A stretch of DNA of 64,000 nucleotides from an alpha proteobacterium SCGC AAA028-C07 (GCA_000419465.1 ATTB01000001.1:62001-126000); one strand, 5' to 3'; numbered from the stretch's first letter, positions 19,127 through 34,343 are shown. The notes: generated from the sequence alone by a model not told the origin. Translations and numbers: made by a program.

Positions 19127-19951
19127 ATGCTCAGACTAAAAACAATATTCAATATTTTATTAATTTTTTTATTTGTTCTAAGTTGCTCTTCATCAAACGA
19201 TAAACCTTTAGTCGCCCCTCCAAAAGAAAAAGTTAGTCTTCCTAAGTTATGGGGTTTTGCGATGGACGATTTTAATGAAGGTAAAGCAGAAGGAGCAATT
19301 GAAAAATTTAAGATGGTGGAAAAAGATTATTCGTACACAGAATGGGCTCCAAAATCTTTATTAATGATGGCATATGTTTACTATGAAGCAAACCGTTGTG
19401 TAGACACACTTTCTGTACTTGAACGTTATGTAAAATTTTACCCGAATAATCCTGAAAGAGTTTATGTAGAGTATTTAAAAGGTGTTTGTTATTTTGAAGA
19501 AGTAAGTGAATTTTCTAAAGATCAAGAAAAAACTGTTAAAGCAATTACTCAATTTAAATCTTTAATAAATAGTTATCCAAATACAGAATATGCAGACGAT
19601 GCAAAATATAAATTAGATCTGTTGAATGATTTAATGGCCGGAAAAGAAATGTATGTTGCAAGATATTATATGAATAAACAAAAATGGGCAGCAGCAATCA
19701 ATAGATTAAAAATAATTGTAGATAAATATCAAACCACAATTTATATCGAAGAGGCTTTGTATAGACTGGTTGAAATTTATCATAAATTAGGACTGGAAGA
19801 GGATGCTAGTAAAGCTGCGGCAATTTTAGGTTATAATTTTAATTCTAGCGAGTGGTATAAAAAAAGTTATTTATTAGTTTCAACAAATCAGACCACCTTA
19901 CCTAAAAAAGACAAATCTCTTTTAGATGGTTTTAAAAAAATACTTAATTAA
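19127..19951 (+). CDS. bamD: outer-membrane assembly lipoprotein BamD (ComL)
   Basis: BamD is the essential lipoprotein of the BAM complex that inserts beta-barrel proteins. A signal peptide runs through residues 1-19, with a lipobox VLS before C20. The mature part is made of tetratricopeptide-like repeats, visible as repeated tyrosine- and alanine-rich helices (for example AIEKFKMVEKDYSYTEWAPK and AAAINRLKIIVDKYQTT). The length of 274 residues is normal. A short AT-rich inverted repeat (19095-19102 with 19115-19122) precedes the start. In many alphaproteobacteria recN follows; here ligA comes 6 bp later. Confidence 0.92.
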   Translation: MLRLKTIFNILLIFLFVLSCSSSNDKPLVAPPKEKVSLPKLWGFAMDDFNEGKAEGAIEKFKMVEKDYSYTEWAPKSLLMMAYVYYEANRCVDTLSVLERYVKFYPNNPERVYVEYLKGVCYFEEVSEFSKDQEKTVKAITQFKSLINSYPNTEYADDAKYKLDLLNDLMAGKEMYVARYYMNKQKWAAAINRLKIIVDKYQTTIYIEEALYRLVEIYHKLGLEEDASKAAAILGYNFNSSEWYKKSYLLVSTNQTTLPKKDKSLLDGFKKILN

Positions 19952-23699
<3,748 letters not shown>

Positions 23700-23713
<14 letters not shown>

Positions 23714-25946
23714 TACTTTTTTTTATAAATTTATCAATTATCTTTTTTTCACCATATTTTTTAAAACTGATAATAACTTTATTATCTTCAATATGTATTA
23801 CCTTTCCATTGCCAAAATCTTCATGACTTACACTTTCACCAACTTTAAAGATTGTATTATTATTGCTGTAGCTAATTTTATTAAAATTAGTCTTATTCTG
23901 TTTTGCTTGTTTTAATCTTTCCCAACCAGGACTTCTTGACGGCTTGTCGTAGTCAATCTCCTGATTAAAATCAAAATCATTTTTTTGGTATTCTGAAAAA
24001 TGATTTTTCATATTGATATTATCTTTAGGAAGTTCATCAACAAAACGTGAAGGAAGTGTTGGCATCCAGTCTATGTCCCTATCTCTCTTGCCACCATAAA
24101 TTCTTCTATTATTTACAAAAGAGATAAATAATTTCTTTTTTGCTCTAGTAATTGCAACATAAGCAAGTCTTCTTTCCTCCTCAATTGCTTGGTGACCTTT
24201 TTCATCTATTGATTTTTGATTAGGAAACAATCCCTCTTCCCAACCAGGTAAAAAAACTACATCAAACTCAAGTCCTTTAGCCGCATGCATAGTCATTAAA
24301 TTTATTTTTTCACCATTCCAATCTTGATCTATGGAGGTTTGTAATGAGATATTTTCAAGAAAATCTTGAAGGCTACTATAATTTTTCATTGATAATATTA
24401 ATTCTTTTAAGTTTTCTAGTTTGCTGTCAGCTTCCGGTGTCTTTTCATTCATCAGCATTTGAGAGTAGCCAGATTCATCAAGGACTTTTTCCGTTAGTTC
24501 ATAATGACTTATTTCTTTTGATAATTTTCTCCATAACTGAATATCAGTGATAATTTTTTTTAAGCTTAAAATAGTTTTACCAGTGGAGTTTTCTTGTTCG
24601 CAATACGTAAGTGATGCTTGTTCTAAATTAATACTTTTCTCTTTAGCGATTTTATGAATTTCTTTTAGTGTAGCATCTCCAATAGAACGTTTTGGAGTAT
24701 TGATTATTCTTTCAAAGGCAAGATCGTCATTTTCCTGATAAATAATTCTAATATAACAAATAGCATCTTTAATTTCTGCTCGGTCGTAAAATTTTAATCC
24801 TCCGATAACTCTATAAGGTAGATTAATTTTTATAAATCGATCCTCAAACTCTCTTGTTTGAAAAGCAGCTCTAACCAATATGGATATTTGATTGAGTGAA
24901 TATTCTTTTGATAAATTTTTTTCAATTTCATCTGCAACTGCTACTGCTTCATCGTATCCGTTATTGTAGCAATTAACTTCTATCAAATCCCCTTTAGAAT
25001 TTTCAGACCATAGTTTCTTGCCAAGTCTATCCTCGTTATTAGAAATTAAAGAGGAGGCAGTATCTAAAATATTTTGAGTCGATCTATAGTTTTGTTCTAG
25101 TTTAATAACTTTTGTATTAGCGTTTAGTTTATCAAAATTTAAAATATTTTTAACCTCAGCACCACGCCAACTATAGATAGATTGATCGTCATCTCCAACG
25201 CAGCATAAATTATTATTTTTTTTCGATAATAGGTTTAGCCAAATATTTTGAATAAAGTTTGTGTCTTGGTATTCGTCTACTAGAATATATTTAAAATTAT
25301 TATGATATAATTCTAAAATTTCAGGCATAGTTTTAAATATTGTTACGCAATGTAAGATTAAATCTCCAAAATCCACACAGTTCATAATCCTCAATCTTTG
25401 CTGGTAAATTCTATATATTTTTAATGCAGTATCTTTAATGTAGTTTTCATTATTTATTTTAACTTCACTTGGAATAAGACCTTTATTTTTCCAATCATCT
25501 ATAAAAGCAGCAACTAATTTAGGTGGTATTTTTTTTATATCAATGTTTTCTGATTCAATTATATTTTTTATTAGTCTTAACTGATCAAGTGTATCTAAAA
25601 TTGTAAAATTAGATTTTAAACCTACCGCCTCAGCATGACGTCTTAAAATTTTATTACTAATTGAATGAAAAGTTCCAAGCCAAGGCAGAGATGAAGATTG
25701 AGCGCTAAGAATTTTTAATATTCTTTCTCTCATTTCATTTGCAGCTTTATTAGTAAAAGTTACGCAAAGAATTTGACTAGGCCAACACTTTTGAGTCTCA
25801 ATGAGATGAGCAACACGAGTTGTTAAAACTTTAGTCTTGCCAGAACCTGCGCCAGCTAAAATTAACAATGGACCGTCGGCATGAATGACAGCTTCTTTTT
25901 GTTGATTATTGAGGTTTAATAAGTAATTTTGGCTAGTGGAGTTCAT
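23700..25946 (-). CDS. uvrD: UvrD/PcrA-type DNA helicase
   Basis: This superfamily 1A 3'-5' helicase acts in nucleotide excision and mismatch repair and in clearing stalled forks. The Walker A loop GAGSGKT is at residues 32-38. Motif II is DEYQDTN near 228, motif III GDDDQSIYSWRGA near 254, motif IV around EQNYRST, and motif VI VAITRAKKKLF near 600. The C-terminus FKVGESVSHEDFGNGKV matches the Tudor-like domain of PcrA/UvrD that contacts RNA polymerase. The length is 748 residues. Divergent from the AsmA-like gene over a 45-bp gap; I saw no LexA-like box there. Confidence 0.94.
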
Positions 25947-25991
25947 AAAATCAAATAGATCAAGTAGTTAACATAATATATCAAAAATTAA

Positions 25992-27479
25992 ATGATTCTT
26001 AAGAAATTAAAGTTTTTAAAGTTATTAAACACTTTAAACTCTTTTTATAATCATAAAGTTTATAGCAGAGCGATGGTTGCTTTTGCGGGTATATTTTTTA
26101 TTATTTTTTTATCACCATTTTTTGTAGATCTTGATCGATATAAACCTGAGATAGAAAATCAGATTCAGGAGAAATTTTTTATTAAGGTTAAGATTAATGA
26201 AAAGATTACTTACAAACCATTTTTAAGGCCTCATATTGAATTATTTTCAGTAGATATTTTTGAAACTAACAAAAAAGAAGATGTTTATATTGGTAATATT
26301 TACAAAGTTAATCTTCGGATTAATATTTTTGATATAGTTCTTAGAAAGTTTAATATTACCGACGTTGAAGTAGTTGATGGCATTATTGAATTAGAAAACA
26401 ATTACTTTGATAATTTTTTTAAAAATACAGATTCTATTAAAAATCTTAAGGCAATTAAAGTTAAAAACTTAGACTTAAAATATTCTTCACAAAACAATTC
26501 TATTGAGATTAGCGATATTAATAGTGACATTATTTTTGACAAGGGAGATTTAAAAAGATTTGATTTAGCAGGAAATCTTTTTAATTTACCTTTTGTAAGT
26601 ACTTTCCAGGGCGCAAGAAATAGGGATAAAAGCGTTGGTCATTTATCTATAGAGTCTAAAGATCTTAAATTTTATTTTGATGCAGATTTAGCTGATATTA
26701 ATTTTTTAAAAAATGAATTTTTAGGAAATGCAAAAATTAGATTTGCAAATACCCTAAGCACAATTGGATTAAATAATTTAACTTTGCAATTTAGTTTTGA
26801 TTTAAAAGATGAACATGTAGATTTAAAAAATATTTTAGTTAATTCTTTTTTATATAAAGGAGAAGGTTCTGCAAAAATTGATTTTAAACCAAGACTCGCT
26901 TTGGTAAGTGAATTTAATTTTATAGATACAAATTTTAAAAAATTATCCAATGGTAATCTTAAAGATTATCTAGTGCATAATAAATTATTTAATATTCATG
27001 AAGATTTTTATGCTGTCTTTAAATTAAATTTTAAAAACATGGTCACTAATCACAATCTTTTTTCTGATGCTAATGCTGTTATTGTCGTTGAGGGTGGTGA
27101 TGTAAATATTAAGGAATTAAATTTAATTTCCAAATTTAATGATTTATTAAAGATAAATGGTCGTTTTATTACTCAGAATAGAGAAACAATATTTTTTTTT
27201 AATTCACAAATTGATCTAGTAAATATTAAGAACTTTTACAAAAATACTAATGGAGCAAGGGAAAAGATAGCGCTTTTACCAAATGCTAGTTTTTCTGGAA
27301 AAATGAAAGGAGATTTAAATATGAGAAAGGGAAGAGTAGTGGTGAATGAAATCATTGGAAATAGTAATAAAAAATTTAATAAAAATAATCTTAATATTGT
27401 TCAAGAAGAATTTAATCTGCGCTTAAATAAAGATATTTTGAATGTTTTAGATCCAAGAATTTATAGTTTCTTGTTCTAA
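25992..27479 (+). CDS. AsmA-like membrane-anchored protein
   Basis: A 495-residue protein with one N-terminal membrane segment (about residues 28-46) followed by a long beta-rich periplasmic region. The start of that region, [19 protein letters not shown], and the alternating hydrophobic strands with ...[18 protein letters not shown] match the AsmA family. AsmA-like proteins are inner-membrane anchored bridge-like lipid carriers that help supply lipid to the outer membrane. The exact subgroup is unclear. It stands alone on its strand, divergent from uvrD, and its 3' end overlaps fumC by 4 bp. Confidence 0.75.
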   Translation: MILKKLKFLKLLNTLNSFYNHKVYSRAMVAFAGIFFIIFLSPFFVDLDRYKPEIENQIQEKFFIKVKINEKITYKPFLRPHIELFSVDIFETNKKEDVYIGNIYKVNLRINIFDIVLRKFNITDVEVVDGIIELENNYFDNFFKNTDSIKNLKAIKVKNLDLKYSSQNNSIEISDINSDIIFDKGDLKRFDLAGNLFNLPFVSTFQGARNRDKSVGHLSIESKDLKFYFDADLADINFLKNEFLGNAKIRFANTLSTIGLNNLTLQFSFDLKDEHVDLKNILVNSFLYKGEGSAKIDFKPRLALVSEFNFIDTNFKKLSNGNLKDYLVHNKLFNIHEDFYAVFKLNFKNMVTNHNLFSDANAVIVVEGGDVNIKELNLISKFNDLLKINGRFITQNRETIFFFNSQIDLVNIKNFYKNTNGAREKIALLPNASFSGKMKGDLNMRKGRVVVNEIIGNSNKKFNKNNLNIVQEEFNLRLNKDILNVLDPRIYSFLF

Positions 27480-28864
27480 TTTGGGTGTGTCATTTTTCTT
27501 GGATTAATTAATCGATGGTATTCTTTTTCATCAACTAATCCGCTTTTCAGAGCTTCTTCTTTTAAAGACGTTCCATTCTTGTGTGCTTTTTTTGCAATCA
27601 TAGAAGCATTATCGTAACCAATTTTTGGAGCAAGAGCAGTTACTAGCATCAATGAACTATTTAATAACTGAGAAATTCTTTTTGTATCTGCTTTAAGACC
27701 TTTTAGACAATATTTAACAAAACATTCAATAGAGTCTGATAATAATTCAATTGATTGAATCATGCTGTGACCAATCACTGGTTTAAAAACATTTAATTCA
27801 AAATGTCCGTTTGATGCAGCAATAGTAATTGTTGTATGGTTACCAATGACTCTTGTACAAACCATTGTAACAGCTTCACACTGTGTTGGGTTTACTTTGC
27901 CAGGCATGATTGATGAGCCTGGTTCATTTTCTGGAAGAATAAGCTCCGCATAACCAGCTCTAGGACCTGAGCCAAGAAATCTTATGTCGTTTGAAATTTT
28001 CATCAAAGCAACAGCAAGAGTATTAAATGCACCAGATAAATTAACTATTGGTTCATGACTTGCGAGTGCTTCAAATTTATTTGGAGCAGTTCTAAACGGT
28101 AGTTTAGTAATTTTTTTAATCTCTAATGCAATTTTTTTATCAAAGCCTTTTTTAGTATTAATGCCGGTTCCAACAGCTGTACCCCCTTGAGCCAGGAAAT
28201 ACATTTCTTTTAAAGCTATTTCTATACGTTTGATGCAATTTTTAATTTGCATATGATAGCCAGAAAACTGTTGTCCCAAAGTTAGTGGAGTTGCATCTTG
28301 AAGGTGCGTTCTTCCAATTTTAACTATATTTTTAAATTTAGTTACTTTTACAGCTAATTCTTTTTCCAATAATTTTAAAGAAGGAAGAAGTCTTTCTTTT
28401 ACATCAATAGCGACTGCTATGTGGATGGCACTAGGATAAGTATCATTTGTAGATTGGGATTTATTTACATGATCATTTGGATGCACAGGTTTTTTTGATC
28501 CTATTTTTCCACCTAAAATTTCAATTGCTCGATTAGATATAACTTCATTAACATTCATATTTGTTTGAGTTCCAGAACCTGTCTGCCAAACTTTAAGTGG
28601 AAAATGATTATTAAATTTTCCTTTAATTACCTCATCAGAGGCCTTGATAATTGCTTGAGAAATTTTTTTATCTAAAGATTTGAATTTAAAATTAACAATA
28701 GCAGCGGCTTTTTTAACAATAGCTATAGCTCTTATAATCTCTAGTGGGACTAATATTTTTCCAATTTTAAAGTATTTTAATGAACGTTCTGTTTGAGCTC
28801 CCCAATATTTATCTGCTGGAACTTTGATTTTACCAAAACTATCAGATTCAATTCTTGATGCCAT
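27476..28864 (-). CDS. fumC: class II fumarate hydratase
   Basis: FumC interconverts fumarate and malate in the TCA cycle without an iron-sulfur cluster. The superfamily signature [13 protein letters not shown] is at residues 316-328 and includes the catalytic serine region. The proton-relay histidine H188 sits in [15 protein letters not shown], and [13 protein letters not shown] (98-110) contributes to substrate binding. At 462 residues the length is typical. FumC rather than aspartase is favoured by the first residues and overall match; the two families are close. The 60-bp upstream gap is shared with a divergent SDR gene. Confidence 0.93.
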   Translation of the reverse strand: MASRIESDSFGKIKVPADKYWGAQTERSLKYFKIGKILVPLEIIRAIAIVKKAAAIVNFKFKSLDKKISQAIIKASDEVIKGKFNNHFPLKVWQTGSGTQTNMNVNEVISNRAIEILGGKIGSKKPVHPNDHVNKSQSTNDTYPSAIHIAVAIDVKERLLPSLKLLEKELAVKVTKFKNIVKIGRTHLQDATPLTLGQQFSGYHMQIKNCIKRIEIALKEMYFLAQGGTAVGTGINTKKGFDKKIALEIKKITKLPFRTAPNKFEALASHEPIVNLSGAFNTLAVALMKISNDIRFLGSGPRAGYAELILPENEPGSSIMPGKVNPTQCEAVTMVCTRVIGNHTTITIAASNGHFELNVFKPVIGHSMIQSIELLSDSIECFVKYCLKGLKADTKRISQLLNSSLMLVTALAPKIGYDNASMIAKKAHKNGTSLKEEALKSGLVDEKEYHRLINPRKMTHPN

Positions 28865-28924
28865 ATCAGTATTATCTTATATCACTAATGATAATTTTTA
28901 ATAGTTGCTAATCAAGTAAAATTT

Positions 28925-29677
28925 ATGAATGTTGTAATTATAGGAGCTACTTTCGGCATAGGTTACGAACTTGGCAAAAAATACTTAGATCAGTGTGATA
29001 ATTTAATTTTATTAGGAAGAACTCAAGAAAAATTACAAAATTTAAAATTAGAATTCAGTTCAAAAAGAACAAAAATATCAACATTTTCTTTAGACGTTAC
29101 AGATAAAGTAAATTCTCAGAGAATTATTAATGAAATTATAAAAGAATTTAAAACTATTGATTTAGCCGTTTATTGCTCTGGTTATTATGAGCCGCATAAT
29201 ACTTTTGATATTAGGTTAGACTTATTTGAAAAAACTTTTGCAGTTAATTTTTTTGGTATGATTAACTGCTTTTCAATTTTGTTACCTCATTTTAAAATAC
29301 AAAAATTTGGTCATCTTGCAGCCATTAGTTCCCTTGCAGGATTAGGTGGGTTGCCAAATTCCTCATCTTATGGACCTTCAAAAGCTGCCATGATTAACTA
29401 TTTTGAGTCTATTAAAATTGATTGCGATAAAAATAATATTTCTTTAAGCATTATTAATCCTGGCTTTGTCAAATCCAGGCTAACAGAAAAAAATACATTT
29501 GATATGCCATTTATTATGGAGGCAGACAAAGCTGCTGAAATTATCTTTGAGGGTCTTCTAGCTAAAAAATACGACATTACTTTTCCAATTCAGATGAAAA
29601 TTATTTTTAAAATTCTACAAATTTTACCACGACCAATTTATTTTTTATTAGTTAGAATTTTAACTAAAAATATTTAA
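28925..29677 (+). CDS. short-chain dehydrogenase/reductase (SDR)
   Basis: A 250-residue oxidoreductase with the classical SDR layout: the cofactor glycine motif G7-A-T-F-G-I-G13, a central serine in ISSLAGLGGLP, and the catalytic Y149-G-P-S-K153. An arginine in LGRTQEKL after the second strand suggests NADP(H) as cofactor. A hydrophobic C-terminus (IYFLLVRILTKN) might touch the membrane. The substrate cannot be read from the sequence. The following ferredoxin gene begins on the very next base, so the two are probably co-expressed. Confidence 0.85.
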   Translation: MNVVIIGATFGIGYELGKKYLDQCDNLILLGRTQEKLQNLKLEFSSKRTKISTFSLDVTDKVNSQRIINEIIKEFKTIDLAVYCSGYYEPHNTFDIRLDLFEKTFAVNFFGMINCFSILLPHFKIQKFGHLAAISSLAGLGGLPNSSSYGPSKAAMINYFESIKIDCDKNNISLSIINPGFVKSRLTEKNTFDMPFIMEADKAAEIIFEGLLAKKYDITFPIQMKIIFKILQILPRPIYFLLVRILTKNI

Positions 29678-29983
29678 ATGTTTTTCGAAAAACATGTCTT
29701 TTGTTGTATTAATAAAAGACCCGACTCCAATCCAAAAGGCTGTTGCAGTTCAAAAAATTCTGAAAAATTGCAAATAGAATTAAAGACAAAGATTAAAGGT
29801 TTAAAACTAAATAAAAAAATTAGAATTAATAAATCTGGTTGCTTAGATAGATGCGAGAAGGGGCCAGTAATGGTTATTTATCCTGAGGGTGTTTGGTACG
29901 CTTTTAAAACCTCAGAGGACATTGATGAGATTTTAAATTCTCATTTATTAAATGACAAGATTGTTGAAAGATTAAAAATATAA
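29678..29983 (+). CDS. thioredoxin-fold (2Fe-2S) ferredoxin
   Basis: A 101-residue protein of the thioredoxin-like 2Fe-2S ferredoxin family. Cysteines occur at 9, 10, 22, 23, 55 and 59; the pattern C9-x12-C22 with C55-x3-C59 fits the cluster ligands of this family, and the context HVFCCINKRP and GCLDRCEKGPVMVIYPEGVWY is characteristic. It would carry electrons in the cytoplasm. It abuts the SDR gene with no gap, but no partner reductase can be named. The gene converges on metZ with only 3 bp between the stops. Confidence 0.88.
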   Translation: MFFEKHVFCCINKRPDSNPKGCCSSKNSEKLQIELKTKIKGLKLNKKIRINKSGCLDRCEKGPVMVIYPEGVWYAFKTSEDIDEILNSHLLNDKIVERLKI

Positions 29984-29986
29984 TTT

Positions 29987-31162
29987 TTATTTTAATGCAG
30001 CCGCAATATCTTTTTTAAGATCAGAAACTGTTTCTAAGCCAATTGAAAGTCTTATTAAATTTTCAGTAATACCAAGCGATAATCTTTCGTTTTCAGTCAA
30101 AATACGATGAGTTGTTGTAGTTGGGTGAGTTACAATAGATTTTGCATCACCTAAATTATTAGAAATATCAAATATTTTTAATTTATTAATAAATTTAAAT
30201 GCATCTTTCTTTTTTCCTTTAATTTTAAAACTTAAAATTGTTCCACCAAGAGTTTGCTGCTTTTTAGCAAGCGAGTATTGAGAAAAATTTCTTAAAAATG
30301 GATAAAATACTTTTTCAATTTTAGAATGCTTATCTAAAAATTGAGCAATTTCTAAAGCAATATTAGACTGCGCCTCTACTCTAATTTTAATAGTTTCTAA
30401 ACCTTTTAGCAAAACCCAAGCATTAAATGGACTAATAGCAGGACCCGTGTGTCTTAAGAAAGGTTTTAAAACATTCTCTTTAAACTTTGTTGAAGATAAT
30501 ATTGCTCCACCCAAAACTCGTCCTTGTCCGTCAATATGTTTTGTTCCAGAGTAAACAATAATATCTGCTCCTAATAAAACTGGTTTTTGCAAAACAGGAC
30601 TTGCAAAAATATTATCAACAACAGTTTTAATTTTATATTTTTTTGCAATATTACAAACTGCTTTAACATCAATTAATTCTAAAAGTGGATTTGAAGGAGT
30701 TTCAAAGAAAAAAATCTTTGTATTTCTTTTAATAGCTTTTCTCCATTCATTTATATTTTTTCCATCTATAAATGTTACTTCAATCCCATATCTAGGCAAA
30801 ATATTTTTGACAATCTCTTTGCAAGATCCAAATAAAGCAGAAGATGAAACCAAATGATCTCCCGCTTTTAATTGACACATTAATGAAAAGAAAACAGCAG
30901 CCATTCCACTTGCTGTTGCAAAACAATCCTCAGAACCATCTAGAAGTGCTAATCTTTTTTCAAATGTTTCAACAGTAGGATTTGAGTATCGAGTATACTG
31001 AAAGCCTTTCTTGGTACCTTTAAAAATAGCTTCGGCTTGCTCGGCGCTATCGTAAACAAATCCTGATGTTAGAAACAACGCTTCAGAGGTCTCATTAAAC
31101 TGACTTCTGTTTAATCCTCCTCGAATTAAATTAGTATTAGTTCCAAGTTTTGTTTTTTTCAT
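29987..31162 (-). CDS. metZ: O-succinylhomoserine sulfhydrylase MetZ
   Basis: MetZ is a PLP enzyme that makes homocysteine directly from an activated homoserine and sulfide. The PLP lysine is K208 in YSGTKHIDGQGRVLGG; the HIDGQGR context is typical of MetZ, while related lyases and MetY differ there. The length of 391 residues fits. It is the third gene of the metF-metE-metZ operon and overlaps metE by 4 bp (ATGA), so homocysteine supply, methyl supply and methyl transfer are expressed together. O-acetylhomoserine cannot be excluded as the substrate. Confidence 0.9.
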   Translation of the reverse strand: MKKTKLGTNTNLIRGGLNRSQFNETSEALFLTSGFVYDSAEQAEAIFKGTKKGFQYTRYSNPTVETFEKRLALLDGSEDCFATASGMAAVFFSLMCQLKAGDHLVSSSALFGSCKEIVKNILPRYGIEVTFIDGKNINEWRKAIKRNTKIFFFETPSNPLLELIDVKAVCNIAKKYKIKTVVDNIFASPVLQKPVLLGADIIVYSGTKHIDGQGRVLGGAILSSTKFKENVLKPFLRHTGPAISPFNAWVLLKGLETIKIRVEAQSNIALEIAQFLDKHSKIEKVFYPFLRNFSQYSLAKKQQTLGGTILSFKIKGKKKDAFKFINKLKIFDISNNLGDAKSIVTHPTTTTHRILTENERLSLGITENLIRLSIGLETVSDLKKDIAAALK

Positions 31163-33438
31163 TTCTCAGTTCTTAATTCCTTCGCCGCTTGCACCATAGT
31201 TTCAAGTGCAGCTATTGTTTCAGGCCAGCCTCTAGTTTTAAGACCGCAATCTGGATTTACCCAAATTCTTTTCTTATCAATTAACTTAGAAGCTTTTTGA
31301 ATAAGCTCTTTCATCTCATTTTTATTAGGAACCCTAGGAGAATGAATGTCATAAACACCAGGTCCTACTTCATTTGGATATTTGAACTTTTCAAATGTTT
31401 TTAATAATTCCATTCTAGATCTTGATGTTTCTATGGAGATAACGTCAGCATCTAAAGCAGCAATCGCATCAATAATATCCTCAAATTCAGCGTAACACAT
31501 ATGAGTGTGAATTTGTGTTTCATCTTTTGCAACAGCAGCAGAAATTTGGAAAGCATTAACAGCCCAATCTAAATATTGCTTCCAATCATTTTTCTTCAAA
31601 GGCAAACCTTCTCTTAAAGCAGGTTCATCAATTTGAATCATTTTAATGCCGTTGCTTTCAAGATCTTCAACTTCATCTCTTATTGCAAAAGCAATTTGTA
31701 ATGCAGTATTCTTTCTTGGTTGATCATCTCTAACAAAAGACCATTGTAAAATTGTTATTGGACCCGTTAGCATTCCTTTAACGATTTTTTTTGTTTGGTC
31801 TTGTGCAAATTTTGACCATTGTACAGTCATAGATTTTGGACGAGAAACATCTCCAAAAATAATTGGAGGTTTTACGCATCGTGAACCATAACTTTGCACC
31901 CAGCCACTAGATGTAAATGTAAATCCTTTAAGCTGTTCACCAAAGTATTCAACCATGTCATTTCTTTCAAACTCACCATGAACAATAACGTCGATATCTA
32001 TTTGCTCTTGTTTTTTAATAGCATCGATTGTTTTTACTTTTAGAAAATCCTCATATTCTTTTAAGCTTAATTCATTTTTTTTAAATTTAGCTCTGGCATT
32101 TCTTACGTCAGAAGTTTGAGGAAAAGATCCAATGGTTGTTGTTGGATATAAAGGTAAGTTAAATACCTTCGTTTGTATTTCAGATCTTTTAACAAAGTTA
32201 GATTTTCTATTTAATATCTGCGTTGTAACATTTTTGGCTCTTTGTTTAACTTTATCATCATGAATTAACTCGGATGTTGCTCTGCTAGTGATATCTTTTT
32301 TATTTTCATCTAAGTAATTTTTGATTTCATCATTACCTTTGTTTAGTGAAATTTTAATATGATTAAGTTCAATAAGTTTTTGCTTAGAAAATGATAGCCA
32401 CTTTCTAATTTTTTCAGGAACTTTAGTCTCTAAACCTAAATCATAAGGTGTATGTAATAATGGACAAGAAGAAGAGATCCATAGGTTTTTAATATTTTTT
32501 GAATACTCTGTTACTTGTTCAATTTTTTTATTAACATCAGATTTCCAAATATTTCTTCCATCAATAATTCCAATAGAAATTGTTTTATTAGTATCCTTTA
32601 AGGAACTTATATTTGAAATCTTTCCTCGTATTAAATCAAAATGAATTCCATCTACATCGCTTTCCAAAATTTCTTTTTCAACTTCCGGATCCAACTTTTC
32701 AAAGTAAGTTGTTAGGATAATTTTAGACGAACCAGCAAATTTCTTTAATTGATTTAAAGTATTTTTGATTAGTTTAGTAAAATCAGCATTTTGATTTTTT
32801 ACTAAAATAGGCTCATCAATTTGAATCCATTCAGCTCCTTTCTTATTTAAACCAGATAAAATTTCAGCATAAACTGGTAGCAAATTATCTAATAAATCAA
32901 TGCTTTTAAAAGATTCATCCGTAGTCTTTCCAAGACTTAAAAAAGTAAGAGGGCCTAGAATGATTGGCTTAGTATTAAAGCCTAATTTTTTTGCTTCATC
33001 AAATTCTTCAAACGGTTTGTTTGAACTTAGTTTGAATTTTTGATTTTTTGAAAATTCTGGCACTAAGTAATGGTAGTTAGTATCGAACCATTTTGTCATT
33101 TCAAGCGCAGGAACATCCAAATCTTTTGTTTGTGAGCCACGTGCCATTGCAAAATAAGTTTTGAAAGAAACTTTATCGTCTTTATGTTTATATCTTTCAG
33201 GAATTGAGCCTACTAAACAAATGGTATCTAGAACTTGATCATAAAAAGAAAAATCATTTGAACAAATATAATCAACCCCATTATCCTTTTGTGTTTGCCA
33301 ATTATTTTTTTTTAAATCACTAGCGCACTTTAATAAATCATTTTCAGAAATTTCAGATTTCCAATATTTTTCTAAAGCATTCTTTAATTCTCTTTTTGGA
33401 CCTATTCTTGGATAGCCAATGCAGTTTATTTTTATCAT
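31159..33438 (-). CDS. metE: cobalamin-independent methionine synthase MetE
   Basis: MetE transfers the methyl group of 5-methyltetrahydrofolate polyglutamate to homocysteine without vitamin B12. The 759-residue protein has the duplicated barrel layout. The zinc ligands are all present at H646, C648, E670 and C731, in THMCYAEF, SIETSRS and NPDCGLKTRGW; these are each five residues beyond the E. coli positions. The start codon shares one base with the metF stop (TAATG). Carrying MetE means methionine can be made without B12. Confidence 0.97.
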   Translation of the reverse strand: MIKINCIGYPRIGPKRELKNALEKYWKSEISENDLLKCASDLKKNNWQTQKDNGVDYICSNDFSFYDQVLDTICLVGSIPERYKHKDDKVSFKTYFAMARGSQTKDLDVPALEMTKWFDTNYHYLVPEFSKNQKFKLSSNKPFEEFDEAKKLGFNTKPIILGPLTFLSLGKTTDESFKSIDLLDNLLPVYAEILSGLNKKGAEWIQIDEPILVKNQNADFTKLIKNTLNQLKKFAGSSKIILTTYFEKLDPEVEKEILESDVDGIHFDLIRGKISNISSLKDTNKTISIGIIDGRNIWKSDVNKKIEQVTEYSKNIKNLWISSSCPLLHTPYDLGLETKVPEKIRKWLSFSKQKLIELNHIKISLNKGNDEIKNYLDENKKDITSRATSELIHDDKVKQRAKNVTTQILNRKSNFVKRSEIQTKVFNLPLYPTTTIGSFPQTSDVRNARAKFKKNELSLKEYEDFLKVKTIDAIKKQEQIDIDVIVHGEFERNDMVEYFGEQLKGFTFTSSGWVQSYGSRCVKPPIIFGDVSRPKSMTVQWSKFAQDQTKKIVKGMLTGPITILQWSFVRDDQPRKNTALQIAFAIRDEVEDLESNGIKMIQIDEPALREGLPLKKNDWKQYLDWAVNAFQISAAVAKDETQIHTHMCYAEFEDIIDAIAALDADVISIETSRSRMELLKTFEKFKYPNEVGPGVYDIHSPRVPNKNEMKELIQKASKLIDKKRIWVNPDCGLKTRGWPETIAALETMVQAAKELRTEK

Positions 33439-34343
33439 TATATATATATCTCCTTTTGTTTAAAAAATTGGTTTACGTTTTGGTTATATTCTTTTTGTAT
33501 CGCTTTTTTTTCGTTTAGAAGATTTTTACAAACCGCATATGTTAATTCATATTTATTTAGTGTGTAAAAATGAAATTCATTAACACCTTCAGCATGCAGT
33601 TTATTTACTAAGTCACAAGCTATATCGATTCCAACAAATTTTTCATCTTCTTTTAAATTAGAGAATTTATCTTCAATCCATTTAGGAATGAACGTTCCAC
33701 ATTTTAAACTAAAATCTTTTACTTTTTTAAAGTTATCAATAGGTAAAATTCCAGGAATAATAGGAGCTTTAATACCAAGCGCAATTGATTTGTCTCTAAA
33801 TCTTAAGAATTTTTCATGATCAAAGAAGAATTGAGTTATGATTTTATCAGCACCTTGATCAACTTTAATTTTTAAATTTTCTAAATCCTCATTTTCATTT
33901 TTAGATTCGGGATGTTTGTCAGGATAACCAGCTACTGCAATTTCAAAATTACCTAATTTTTTTAAACCTCTAACCATGTCAGCAGCATTAATGTAGCCTT
34001 TTTCATGAGGAGTGTATTTTGAATCTTTTTTTCTAACATCACCACGTAAAGCTACGATTTTATTAATTCCATTATTTAACCAATCTAAAGCAATAGTGTT
34101 AATTTCGTCTTTACTCATATCAACACAAGTAAGATGACCCGCAACCGGAGTATTTGAATTCTTTTTTATTTTTTTTACTAAGTAATCGCTCTTATCTCTT
34201 GCACCGCCTCCAGCGCCAAAAGTAACGGATACAAACTTTGGATTAAACGCTTCAAGTTTAACAAAGCTTTCCCATAGACTTGCATCAGCCGTTTGATCTT
34301 TGGCTGGAAAGAACTCAAAACTAATATTCAAATCTTTGTTCAT
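33438..34343 (-). CDS. metF: methylenetetrahydrofolate reductase MetF
   Basis: MetF reduces 5,10-methylene-THF to 5-methyl-THF with FAD and NADH. The barrel motifs are visible: SFEFFPAKD at 8-16, FVSVTFGAGGGARDKS near 38-53, HLTCVDMS near 74, ALRGDVRKK near 99 and QFFFDHEKFLRF near 170. The length of 301 residues is normal. It is the first gene of the operon and has a SAM-II-like aptamer plus terminator in its leader, so SAM should shut off the whole metF-metE-metZ transcript. Confidence 0.95.
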   Translation of the reverse strand: MNKDLNISFEFFPAKDQTADASLWESFVKLEAFNPKFVSVTFGAGGGARDKSDYLVKKIKKNSNTPVAGHLTCVDMSKDEINTIALDWLNNGINKIVALRGDVRKKDSKYTPHEKGYINAADMVRGLKKLGNFEIAVAGYPDKHPESKNENEDLENLKIKVDQGADKIITQFFFDHEKFLRFRDKSIALGIKAPIIPGILPIDNFKKVKDFSLKCGTFIPKWIEDKFSNLKEDEKFVGIDIACDLVNKLHAEGVNEFHFYTLNKYELTYAVCKNLLNEKKAIQKEYNQNVNQFFKQKEIYI

